Shown here: in pieces, positions 1 to 5,347 of the stretch | Numbering within the stretch: position 1 is the stretch's first letter | Layout of the letters: every line of letters begins with the position of its first letter | NCBI GenBank assembly: GCA_905479515.1 | Contig: CAJQMX010000296.1 | Location: 1-5,347, forward strand | Reading direction: 5' to 3' | DNA from: an uncultured Parasphingopyxis sp. | GTDB lineage: Bacteria; Pseudomonadota; Alphaproteobacteria; Sphingomonadales; Sphingomonadaceae | DNA: 5,347 nucleotides | Translations under genes and position numbers: made by a program | Notes under the pieces: generated by a model | Databases searched by the model: none | Told to the model about the DNA's origin: nothing | What the model saw: only the letters and a program-made list of their open reading frames with translations

Positions 1-36
1 GCGCGAAAACACTGATTCACGTTTTGTTTCTTTTGC

Positions 37-60
37 GCCGGAACCGCCCTATGGTCCGGC
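37..60 (+). other. Hairpin directly upstream of the ruvC start
   Basis: Positions 37-41 (GCCGG) pair with 56-60 (CCGGC), and 43-45 (ACC) pair with 53-55 (GGT). This gives an 8-bp stem with a single bulged A at 42 and a 7-base loop. The stem ends two bases before the ruvC ATG and covers the place where a Shine-Dalgarno sequence would lie; none is visible there. There is no T-run after the stem, so it does not look like an intrinsic terminator. It may tune ruvC translation or be fortuitous in GC-rich DNA. Confidence 0.35.
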
Positions 61-61
61 C

Positions 62-562
62 ATGAACGCAGTGATTCGTATATTGGGCGTCGATCCCGGC
101 TCGGCCGCGACCGGCTGGGGCGTTGTCGAGAGTTCCGGCGCGCGGCTTTCCTATGTGGCCTCGGGCGTCATCCGTCCGAAGCGGGGGAGCGCGCCTGCGC
201 AAAAGCTCAGCGTGATTTTCGAAGGGCTGAGAGAGCTGATCGCGGAATTTGCGCCGGATGAGGCGGCGGTGGAGGAGACTTTCGTCAACGCCAACCCGCG
301 CGACGCGCTGGTGCTCGGTCAGGCGCGCGGCGTCGCATTGCTGGCGCCGGGGCTCGCCGGTTTATCAGTCGCCGAATACGCCGCGAACTCGGTGAAGAAA
401 TCTGTCGTGGGCAAGGGCCATGCGGACAAACACCAGGTTGCGGCCATGGTGAAAGTGTTGCTTCCCAAATGCGGGACGCTGGCGAGCGACGAAGCGGACG
501 CGCTCGCCGTCGCGATCTGTCATGCGCATCATGCGGGCATCAGAAGGTTGGAGGCGTCGTAA
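62..562 (+). CDS. ruvC: Crossover junction endodeoxyribonuclease RuvC
   Basis: RuvC is the Holliday-junction resolvase. It is a dimeric, metal-dependent nuclease with an RNase H-like fold that nicks two opposing strands of the four-way junction held by RuvAB. The four catalytic acidic residues are visible by comparison with E. coli RuvC: D11 in the N-terminal GVDPG motif, E71 in AVEETF, and D143 and D146 in SDEADALA. The conserved LGQARGVAL stretch (85-93) and the KKSVVGKGHADKHQV region (112-126) are also present. At 166 residues it has normal family length and appears complete. The ATG at 62 puts GVDPG at the usual distance from the N terminus. No clear Shine-Dalgarno precedes it and a hairpin sits just upstream. 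The TAA stop abuts the ruvA ATG, so the two genes are almost certainly one transcription unit. Confidence 0.97.
   Translation: MNAVIRILGVDPGSAATGWGVVESSGARLSYVASGVIRPKRGSAPAQKLSVIFEGLRELIAEFAPDEAAVEETFVNANPRDALVLGQARGVALLAPGLAGLSVAEYAANSVKKSVVGKGHADKHQVAAMVKVLLPKCGTLASDEADALAVAICHAHHAGIRRLEAS
550..554 (+). promoter_or_regulatory. Ribosome binding site of ruvA, inside ruvC
   Basis: GGAGG lies within the last codons of ruvC, eight bases before the ruvA ATG at 563. The strong match and good spacing confirm the ruvA start and imply translational coupling with ruvC. Confidence 0.75.
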
Positions 563-1195
563 ATGATCGGCAGGTTGAAAGGCGTTGTGATTTCACTGGC
601 GGAAGAGACCGCCATCATCGACGTGAATGGCGTCGGTTATGAAATCTACGCCGCGCCGCGCGTGTTGCAGGGATTGATCCCCGGCGATGAAGCGACGCTC
701 TCTATTGAAACACTGGTGCGCGAAGATCTGATCCGGCTGTTCGGTTTTCCGTCAGAGAATGAGCGTCAGGCGTTTCGTCTGTTGCAAAGCGTGCAAGGGG
801 TCGGCGCAAAACACGCGCTCGGCCTGTTGCAGGTATTAACGCCGTCGGAGCTTTACGATGCGGTGACGGCCGAAGATGTGACAGCGGTCAGCCGCGCCCA
901 TGGGGTCGGCAAGAAACTCGCCCAGCGTATCGTCACCGAATTGCAGTCAAAAGCGGGCGCGCTCGCCGGCGCCTCCGGCGAAGTGATCACCATGGCCGCG
1001 CGCAAGAAAGTCGCCGCCGCCGCGCCGTCCGACCCTGCGCTTTCTGCAAAAGCGGACGCCGTGTCGGCGCTCGCCAATCTCGGCTATGACGGAGTGGAGG
1101 CGCGCCGCGCCGTTGCACGAGCGGCGGAAGGGCTCGACGCGCCGGGCGTCGAAGCGCTGATCAAGGCGGCGCTGAAAGAACTCGCGGCTGCGTGA
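563..1195 (+). CDS. ruvA: Holliday junction branch migration protein RuvA
   Basis: RuvA tetramers bind the Holliday junction in an open square form and load RuvB hexamers on opposite arms. All three domains can be seen in the 210 residues. An OB-fold runs from 1 to about 64, starting MIGRLKG and carrying the acidic pin as E54-D55 in [12 protein letters not shown]. The second domain has two helix-hairpin-helix motifs ([13 protein letters not shown] near 77-89 and [12 protein letters not shown] near 112-123). After an Ala-rich linker (about 130-160) comes the small C-terminal RuvB-binding domain, with [16 protein letters not shown] at 160-175. The length is normal. The start directly follows the ruvC stop and has a good GGAGG. 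In many relatives ruvB follows directly; here another gene intervenes. Confidence 0.97.
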   Translation: MIGRLKGVVISLAEETAIIDVNGVGYEIYAAPRVLQGLIPGDEATLSIETLVREDLIRLFGFPSENERQAFRLLQSVQGVGAKHALGLLQVLTPSELYDAVTAEDVTAVSRAHGVGKKLAQRIVTELQSKAGALAGASGEVITMAARKKVAAAAPSDPALSAKADAVSALANLGYDGVEARRAVARAAEGLDAPGVEALIKAALKELAAA

Positions 1196-1203
1196 GGGGG
1201 GGA
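1195..1203 (+). promoter_or_regulatory. Ribosome binding site deciding the start of the FtsH-like gene
   Basis: A purine-rich run of G residues ending in GGA overlaps the last base of the ruvA stop codon and ends six bases before the ATG at 1210. This favours ATG 1210 over the two upstream in-frame GTGs (1192 and 1207). The GTG at 1192 would overlap the ruvA stop and has no comparable site before it. Confidence 0.6.
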
Positions 1204-1209
1204 TCGGTG

Positions 1210-1707
1210 ATGCGAATTCTGCTGATTGGCTTGGCGACAGTGTTTCTTACCCTGACGACTGTATTCGCGCAGGAGGAGAAATCGCCATGGTACGAATATT
1301 ATGATGTCATAAGCTACTCCGAACTGAGGGGGCTTATTGATGGCGGCGATATCGAAGAAGCTCGTATCTTGAACGATGGCTGGTGGGTGACGGTAAGGAA
1401 AAAAGACGGCGAATATTTGGATGTGAGAGTTACGCCGCAAACACCCATTGCTGATCATTTTTATGATGCAGGCATACCAGTACGCATCGAACACGGCAGC
1501 AAAGATGAGGATGATGATACGCCGCTGTGGCTTGAAGTATTCTATAATTTGTTGCCGCTGCTGATCTTCATCGTCTTCTTTGCAGGAATAATGTTTTTCA
1601 TGAAACGGAGTGGCGGCGGCTATTACGCGCGAGCGGAACAAATAAATAAGGAATTTTTAGATCGCCTAGAGAAGTTGCTAACAGAGCAAAAAGAAAACAA
1701 TGGCTGA
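1210..1707 (+). CDS. Orphan FtsH extracellular-domain-like membrane protein
   Basis: This 165-residue protein resembles only the N-terminal module of the FtsH membrane protease. A hydrophobic segment (3-20) ends VFA before QEE, so it is either the first TM anchor or a signal peptide cleavable after A20. The predicted periplasmic domain (about 21-107) has FtsH-like features: [20 protein letters not shown] (35-53; compare YSTFLQEV...VREARI in E. coli FtsH), an alternating strand region, and a [13 protein letters not shown] stretch. A second TM segment (about 108-131) contains LLPLLIF and ends [11 protein letters not shown], matching the FFMRQMQGGG junction of FtsH. No AAA+ domain and no HEXXH zinc site follow. 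Instead there is a short charged helix (140-165). The gene is about 46% GC against about 62% around it, starts 14 bases after ruvA and overlaps ruvB by 8 bases. Family assignment is by motif comparison from memory. A role as FtsH partner, adaptor or decoy is inference. Confidence 0.75.
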   Translation: MRILLIGLATVFLTLTTVFAQEEKSPWYEYYDVISYSELRGLIDGGDIEEARILNDGWWVTVRKKDGEYLDVRVTPQTPIADHFYDAGIPVRIEHGSKDEDDDTPLWLEVFYNLLPLLIFIVFFAGIMFFMKRSGGGYYARAEQINKEFLDRLEKLLTEQKENNG

Positions 1708-2734
1708 ACCTGCTTACAATGATGACCGGCTGATCGAGGCGACGCGCAAAAGCGAAGACGCCGACGCGGCGCTGCGTCCGAAAAAGCTCGACGATTTCGT
1801 GGGCCAGCCGAGCGCCAAGGACAATCTCCGCGTTTTCGTACAGGCGGCGCGCTCGCGCGGCGAGGCGCTGGACCATGTGCTCTTTCACGGCCCGCCGGGC
1901 CTCGGCAAGACAACGCTGGCGCAGATCGTCGCCAATGAATTGGAAGTGAGTTTCCGTGCGACCTCTGGCCCCGCGATCACCAAGCCCGGCGATCTCGCCG
2001 CGCTCCTGACTAATTTGGAAGCCGGCGATGTTTTGTTCATCGACGAGATTCACCGCCTCTCGCCCGCCGTTGAGGAAGTGCTTTACCCTGCGATGGAGGA
2101 TTACGCGCTCGACCTGATCATCGGCGAAGGACCGGCGGCGCGGTCCGTGCGCATCGATTTGCCGCGCTTCACGCTGATCGGCGCCACGACACGCTCGGGG
2201 CTGCTTGCGAAACCGCTGCTCGACCGTTTCGGCATTCCGGTGCGCCTCGATTTCTATTCGGAAAAAGATTTGGCGCATATCGTTTCGCGCGGCGCGTCCT
2301 TATTGAACGCAGAGATGTCCGCCGACGGCGCAGGCGAAATCGCGCGGCGCGCGCGGGGGACGCCTCGCGTTGCAGGCCGATTGTTACGCCGGGTGCGCGA
2401 CGTGGCGACGGTCGAAGGGGCCGGCCTCATCGATGCGACAGTCGCCGACAAGGCTTTGAAGCGTCTGGAGATCGACAAGCTCGGTCTCGACCCGCTCGAC
2501 CGGCGCTATCTTCGTCTGATTGCGGAGCATTTCGGCGGCGGCCCCGTGGGCGTTGAAACGATTGCAGCTGCCTTGGCCGAAGCGCGCGACGCCGTCGAAG
2601 ACGTAATCGAACCGTTCCTGTTGCAGCAGGGGCTGATCCAGCGTACGCCGCGCGGGCGTGTTCTCTCGGCAACCGCCTGGACGCATCTCGGATTGCCCGC
2701 GCCGAAGGGAACAGCGTCGGATATGTTTGATTAA
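1700..2734 (+). CDS. ruvB: Holliday junction branch migration ATPase RuvB
   Basis: RuvB is the AAA+ motor that forms hexameric rings around DNA arms and pumps DNA through the RuvA-bound junction. The motifs appear in order: the [11 protein letters not shown] entry motif (26-36), Walker A GPPGLGKT (64-71), Walker B LFIDEIH (112-118, with D115 and E116), the domain I beta-hairpin region about 135-158 for RuvA contact, sensor 1 GATTR (161-165), the arginine finger R176 in LLDRFGI, and sensor 2 around [16 protein letters not shown] (219-234). The C-terminal winged-helix domain runs from about 258 to 335. At 344 residues it is full length and intact. The ATG at 1700 lies inside the last codons of the FtsH-like gene and only an A-rich stretch precedes it, with no convincing Shine-Dalgarno. 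Translation is therefore probably coupled to the upstream gene. Confidence 0.97.
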   Translation: MAEPAYNDDRLIEATRKSEDADAALRPKKLDDFVGQPSAKDNLRVFVQAARSRGEALDHVLFHGPPGLGKTTLAQIVANELEVSFRATSGPAITKPGDLAALLTNLEAGDVLFIDEIHRLSPAVEEVLYPAMEDYALDLIIGEGPAARSVRIDLPRFTLIGATTRSGLLAKPLLDRFGIPVRLDFYSEKDLAHIVSRGASLLNAEMSADGAGEIARRARGTPRVAGRLLRRVRDVATVEGAGLIDATVADKALKRLEIDKLGLDPLDRRYLRLIAEHFGGGPVGVETIAAALAEARDAVEDVIEPFLLQQGLIQRTPRGRVLSATAWTHLGLPAPKGTASDMFD

Positions 2735-3492
2735 TGACTGAAAATAAACATTGCCGGATTTGCGGGAGGCAAAAATCTTTAACTGACGATCATGTTCCGC
2801 CACGAGCGCTGCAATTGTATCTGAAGTGCGAAGATTGGGTTTATTACACGTATCTAGGCGAAGGCGGGAAACCTAAGTTTAAGCAAAAGGGCACTTCTTT
2901 CAAAAGTATTTGCGCTAGCTGCAACAATAACTTTTTGGGAAGTTTGTATGATCCGGAGTTGGTTCGCGTTTGCAAGCTAGTAATATCCCATCTTATGAGT
3001 ACGATAATAATGACGCCATATCGAACTGTCAGTTACGAACCTTATAGTTTTTGCCGTTCTTTAATTGGTCACTTTTTAGCTGCTCGAAGGAAAGCAAGTG
3101 ATACAAAAATAGATCAGATTCTTAGAGAATATTTTTGGGGTATGCGGAAAGATTTGGATGGATTGAATATTTTCTACTGGTGTTATCAGCACGAATCCCG
3201 AATTATTTTCAGAGATATTGGATTTCGATATAATGATCGGACACGAGTTGGTAGTGCGCTGAAGTTTTATCCGCTAGCGTTCTTTGTGGTAGATTCAAAC
3301 GAATTTTATTCATTACAATCGCTCGGCAAAGTGCTTCATTTTCCTAAGGGTGAGCGAGCTGACTTCCGGTTTAATGTGAATGAAAATGCTCATGAATTTT
3401 GGCCTGAGCATACGGATTTCATGGGTGTGATATATGGCGGCGAAGCATTGCAAGACGCTGTCTACTCTAAGCCGCTAAGGCGGCCGCAGTGA
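2734..3492 (+). CDS. HNH-type zinc-finger protein, putative nuclease
   Basis: This 252-residue protein has the sequence pattern of an HNH (beta-beta-alpha metal) nuclease finger at its N terminus: C7-x2-C10, then LTDDHVPP with D19-H20 as the likely catalytic pair, and after about 40 residues C60-x2-C63-N64. The four cysteines would bind structural zinc. A YDPEL segment (72-76) and a RSLIGHFLAA segment (108-117) follow. The remaining C-terminal part, rich in aromatic residues, has no domain I recognise. Substrate and role are unknown. The ATG overlaps the ruvB stop by one base (TAATG) and lacks a clear Shine-Dalgarno, so it probably relies on coupling to ruvB. GC content is about 41% by hand count, with codons such as TTA, ATA and AGT that are scarce in the flanking genes, pointing to horizontal transfer. 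It could be a DNase in defence or mobile-element biology, or a non-catalytic zinc protein. Confidence 0.65.
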   Translation: MTENKHCRICGRQKSLTDDHVPPRALQLYLKCEDWVYYTYLGEGGKPKFKQKGTSFKSICASCNNNFLGSLYDPELVRVCKLVISHLMSTIIMTPYRTVSYEPYSFCRSLIGHFLAARRKASDTKIDQILREYFWGMRKDLDGLNIFYWCYQHESRIIFRDIGFRYNDRTRVGSALKFYPLAFFVVDSNEFYSLQSLGKVLHFPKGERADFRFNVNENAHEFWPEHTDFMGVIYGGEALQDAVYSKPLRRPQ

Positions 3493-3514
3493 ATTTGGAC
3501 GAAGTGTTTGGATT

Positions 3515-3534
3515 TGGTCATTTTCTGGTGACCA
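3515..3534 (+). repeat. Short inverted repeat in the gap after the HNH gene
   Basis: TGGTCA (3515-3520) and TGACCA (3529-3534) are perfect 6-bp inverted arms separated by eight bases. The symmetric arrangement could be a small operator or a weak hairpin. It lies in the 84-base gap that separates the AT-rich HNH gene from the next gene. With arms this short, chance is a realistic explanation. Confidence 0.25.
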
Positions 3535-3549
3535 TTCCCGCCTAGGCTT

Positions 3550-3570
3550 CCTCCCGCAAAATCGGGGAGG
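3550..3570 (+). promoter_or_regulatory. Ribosome binding site within a potential masking hairpin
   Basis: GGGGAGG at 3564-3570 is a strong Shine-Dalgarno six bases before the ATG at 3577, which confirms that start. CCTCCC at 3550-3555 is perfectly complementary to GGGAGG at 3565-3570, with a nine-base loop between them. In RNA this stem would cover the ribosome binding site. No T-run follows, so a terminator is unlikely. It could act as a translational switch, for example a thermosensor-like or coupling-dependent element, or be a chance pairing. Confidence 0.45.
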
Positions 3571-3576
3571 CGCACC

Positions 3577-4092
3577 ATGAGCGGACAAATCTGGCTGACG
3601 CTGTTTTTCGGACTGTTTCTTGCCATCGGAGCGGGGATGCTGTTCTGGGGCGGGCGATCTTATTATTACTCGCAACAGGCATCGCATTGGCTGACGACGC
3701 CAGGCGATATCATCGCGTCGGATTTCAAGGTCAACTCCGACAGCGACGGCGACACCTACGAAGCCAGGGTTCAGTACAAGTACAATCCTGACGGTATTGA
3801 GCGTATCGGCAAGTCCATCGCGTTCGGTTACACGGCGAGTTCGGGCCGCCAGTTTCATCACGAGATTTATGAGGCGCTGCCCGTGGGCGCGCAGGTCGCT
3901 GTGCGATATGATCCGTCGAAACCGGACCGCGCGGTGCTTTCCTATGGCGTCAATCGCTCAATCCTTTTTATCGTGATCTTCGGCGCGATCTGGACGATCT
4001 TTACCGTCGGTATCGCTTCACTGTTTTTCCTGAGCGAAAGCGGCGCCGGGTCGCTTCTCGACAATATTCTGATTTATTCAAGCGGGCGTTAA
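3577..4092 (+). CDS. DUF3592-like two-TM membrane protein
   Basis: This is a 171-residue integral membrane protein of unknown function. A first TM segment (about 5-24) is followed by a beta-rich soluble region (about 30-125) and a second TM segment (about 128-152). The soluble part has the sequence habit of DUF3592 proteins: HWLTTPGDIIASDF (37-50), alternating YEARVQYKYNPDG (61-73), and VAVRYDPSKPDRAVLSYG (107-124). The family's biochemical role is not known to me. The start is fixed by a strong GGGGAGG, and its GC content is like the host genes, unlike the preceding HNH gene. It sits 84 bases after that gene and could be read from the ruv transcript or from its own promoter. Its stop overlaps the stop of the opposing gene. 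Confidence 0.75.
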   Translation: MSGQIWLTLFFGLFLAIGAGMLFWGGRSYYYSQQASHWLTTPGDIIASDFKVNSDSDGDTYEARVQYKYNPDGIERIGKSIAFGYTASSGRQFHHEIYEALPVGAQVAVRYDPSKPDRAVLSYGVNRSILFIVIFGAIWTIFTVGIASLFFLSESGAGSLLDNILIYSSGR

Positions 4093-5132
4093 ATCACGCC
4101 GAACTCTTTGAGATGACCTTCGATGCGTGCGCGCAAGGCCGCTTCATCGAGATCGTCTACGGCGATCACCGCGTAGTTTTCAACGCCCGCGCCTTTGGCG
4201 ATGAACAGGTTCGCCGAATGCCACCAGTCGCGGCGGGTCAGCTCGATCAGGTTTTTCGTGCGCCAATGCATCACGCCGAATATCGCCGAGCCCTGATCGG
4301 CGATAACCGTTTCCATGTTGGCGGCCATATCGTTGAAAACCTCAGGTGAGGAATTGTGTGTGTCGAACACATCGCCGCCAAGGGATTTTACAATCGCCGC
4401 GGTTTCTTCCGTGGGATAGTCGCGCTGCACCGATTCCGACACCGTGCCGAAACGGCCGAGATAGGTGACGGAGCCTTCGCGCGCCGGCGGCGGCGTTAAA
4501 TCAAACGCCTTGCGATAGGCGCTGACTTCTTTCTCGCTCCAGTAATAGCTCGGGATGCGTTTCCTCAGGACTGTCGCCTGTTCGATTAACACCGGCGCCT
4601 CGGCGACTTCCATGGTGAGGCCGAGCGCCGCGATATCGCGCTTCACATAAGGCTTGCCCGCAAGCGAGGCGGGCATCACCATCGGCTCGGCGATCTTTTC
4701 AGCGCAGACAAGGGCGCAGATGAAGTCACCGACCCAGTCGCCATAGGTGTAGGGCGTTTCGGCCTCAATGACAGTTCCTTGCGCAATCCTTCGCGCGGGC
4801 GCCGCTGGGGTTTTCAGGATTTCCGGCAGGGACGGCGCACGTATCGAAAAGCGCTCAACAATGCGGCCGTCCGCGACGCCCATGCCTTCCGCCGTATACA
4901 GAAGGTTCTGAACGGTTTCGCTTTCCGGTCGCGGCTCGGCGTAAACGAGCCGCTTCTGTTCGGGTTTGTCGCCGGAGAGCGTCAGGGTTTGCGTTTGACG
5001 GGTCTCAAGCTCGGCGGCAGCGTAAGGCGTCCAGCGACCAGCGAGCGCCGCTGCGCGGCGCGCCGGCGCGACAATAGCGTTTTTCAGTCTGACGGCCGGA
5101 TTGGTCCAGTCGGGATTGCCGATGATTCTCAT
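4089..5132 (-). CDS. GT61/DUF563-like glycosyltransferase
   Basis: The 347-residue protein has no signal peptide or TM segment and is probably cytosolic or loosely membrane-associated. Its layout resembles the glycosyltransferase 61 (DUF563) family: TPYTYGDWVGDF (127-137), PMVMPASLAGKPYVKRDIAALG (starting at 150), VTYLGRFGTVSES (222-234) where the family usually has YLSR with a following basic residue, SSPEVFNDMAAN (261-272) where it has S-x-x-EQ, and QGSAIFGVMHW then NLIEL (280-298) where it usually has HGAGLTN and an xxIEL strand. The last motif is divergent: the usual His is replaced by Gln280. In alphaproteobacteria such enzymes are often linked to surface polysaccharide synthesis, but the donor and acceptor here are unknown. 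The ATG at 5132 is the only sensible start, since an in-frame stop lies four codons upstream; its Shine-Dalgarno is weak. It is transcribed against the ruv genes and divergently from ybgC. Confidence 0.6.
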   Translation of the reverse strand: MRIIGNPDWTNPAVRLKNAIVAPARRAAALAGRWTPYAAAELETRQTQTLTLSGDKPEQKRLVYAEPRPESETVQNLLYTAEGMGVADGRIVERFSIRAPSLPEILKTPAAPARRIAQGTVIEAETPYTYGDWVGDFICALVCAEKIAEPMVMPASLAGKPYVKRDIAALGLTMEVAEAPVLIEQATVLRKRIPSYYWSEKEVSAYRKAFDLTPPPAREGSVTYLGRFGTVSESVQRDYPTEETAAIVKSLGGDVFDTHNSSPEVFNDMAANMETVIADQGSAIFGVMHWRTKNLIELTRRDWWHSANLFIAKGAGVENYAVIAVDDLDEAALRARIEGHLKEFGVI

Positions 5133-5194
5133 CTGGTCTGCCTACAGCGCGTTTTCCTTGCGGGACAAGCCGGAGTAATGCCAGAACATGAATA
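5133..5194. promoter_or_regulatory. Divergent intergenic region between the glycosyltransferase and ybgC
   Basis: These 62 bases separate two divergent start codons and should hold promoters for both the - strand glycosyltransferase and the + strand ybgC-tol unit. On the - strand TTGTCC (5164-5169 read in reverse) is a possible -35, but the -10 at the proper distance is poor. On the + strand TTGCGG (5158-5163) is a possible -35, again without a good -10. I assign the region by its position only. Confidence 0.4.
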
Positions 5195-5347
5195 ATGAGC
5201 GATGAAACAATATATCGGCTGCCGATCCGGATTTATTATGAAGACACGGATTTTTCCGGCGTCGTCTATCATGCGGCCTATCTGAAGTTCTTCGAGCGCG
5301 GCCGGACCGAGGCGCTGCGCGCCTGCGGCGTCCATCATTCAGAGCTT
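5195..5347 (+). CDS. ybgC: Tol-Pal-associated acyl-CoA thioesterase YbgC, 5' part
   Basis: The first 51 codons are present; the gene runs off the window end. The protein is a hotdog-fold acyl-CoA thioesterase of the 4-hydroxybenzoyl-CoA thioesterase type, a cytoplasmic enzyme encoded at the head of the tol-pal cluster. The diagnostic N-terminal motif is complete: [20 protein letters not shown] (12-31), with the catalytic Asp at D19 (second Asp of YEDTD) and GVVYH for substrate binding, followed by [11 protein letters not shown] (32-42). The ATG at 5195 fits the family N terminus; the ATGs at 5178 and 5189 open only very short frames. No strong Shine-Dalgarno is visible, only CGGAG about 19 bases upstream. 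tolQ and tolR would be expected just beyond the window. Confidence 0.9.
   Translation, partial: MSDETIYRLPIRIYYEDTDFSGVVYHAAYLKFFERGRTEALRACGVHHSEL

Noticed and set aside
1..61. Possible alphaproteobacterial LexA (SOS) box of the GTTC-N7-GTTC type upstream of ruvC
   Set aside because: The T-rich stretch at 21-34 has no two GTTC half-sites at the right spacing, and only a single GAAC occurs at 41-44. Any SOS control would lie further upstream, outside the window.
1192..1209. GTG start at 1192 or 1207 for the FtsH-like protein
   Set aside because: The G-rich ribosome site at 1195-1203 is ideally placed for ATG 1210, and the longer forms would add charged or Gly residues before the hydrophobic segment.
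1084..1641. Long open frame on the - strand opposite ruvA and the FtsH-like gene
   Set aside because: It overlaps two well-supported + strand genes, and its product is compositionally random with no recognisable motif.
1210..1707. A degraded ftsH pseudogene
   Set aside because: The frame is intact with a good ribosome site and a complete TM-domain-TM layout, and the tail differs from the FtsH linker. No AAA+ or protease remnant follows, as ruvB begins at once.
3471..3487. GC-rich inverted repeat at the end of the HNH gene (GCCGC-taag-GCGGC) as a terminator
   Set aside because: The stem is only 5 bp, lies within the last codons and has no T-run after it.
3493..3549. Promoter for the DUF3592-like gene (TTGGAC at 3495-3500)
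   Set aside because: No acceptable -10 element lies at 16-18 bases; the best candidate (TCATTT) is weak, so I do not annotate a promoter.
4779..5195. Open + strand frame of 138 codons opposite the glycosyltransferase-like gene
   Set aside because: It is rich in Arg and Gly as expected from antisense reading of GC-rich coding DNA, and it conflicts with the better-supported - strand gene.

Overview
The window looks like alphaproteobacterial chromosome. The backbone genes are GC-rich (about 62% in the stretches of ruvA and ruvB I counted). The gene order ruvC-ruvA-ruvB followed by the start of ybgC, which normally leads into tolQRAB-pal, is characteristic of that class. The genus cannot be told from the sequence. 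No rRNA, tRNA, CRISPR array, transposase or insertion sequence is visible.

Layout. Positions 62-2734 hold the complete Holliday-junction processing set ruvC (resolvase), ruvA (junction-binding tetramer) and ruvB (AAA+ branch-migration motor), all on the + strand with intact catalytic motifs. ruvA and ruvB are separated by an extra gene (1210-1707). It encodes a small membrane protein that looks like the N-terminal part of the FtsH protease (TM1, periplasmic domain, TM2) without ATPase or protease. ruvB is followed, with a one-base TAATG overlap, by a second extra gene (2734-3492) encoding an HNH-type zinc-finger protein of unknown role. By hand count these two genes are about 46% and 41% GC, far below their neighbours, which suggests that they were acquired and fitted tightly into the ruv transcription unit.

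Next come an 84-base gap with a hairpin that could mask a ribosome binding site, a two-TM DUF3592-like membrane protein (3577-4092), and on the - strand a GT61/DUF563-like glycosyltransferase (4089-5132) whose stop codon overlaps that of the DUF3592 gene. After a short divergent intergenic region, the first 51 codons of ybgC (5195 to the window end) open the Tol-Pal cluster.

How the genes fit together. RuvA and RuvB drive branch migration and RuvC cuts the junction. The FtsH-like orphan and the HNH protein sit inside that unit and are probably co-transcribed with it. Any functional tie to recombination, proteolysis or defence is inference. The strongest lead is the orphan FtsH extracellular-domain protein between ruvA and ruvB, which could join or modulate FtsH complexes without being a protease itself.
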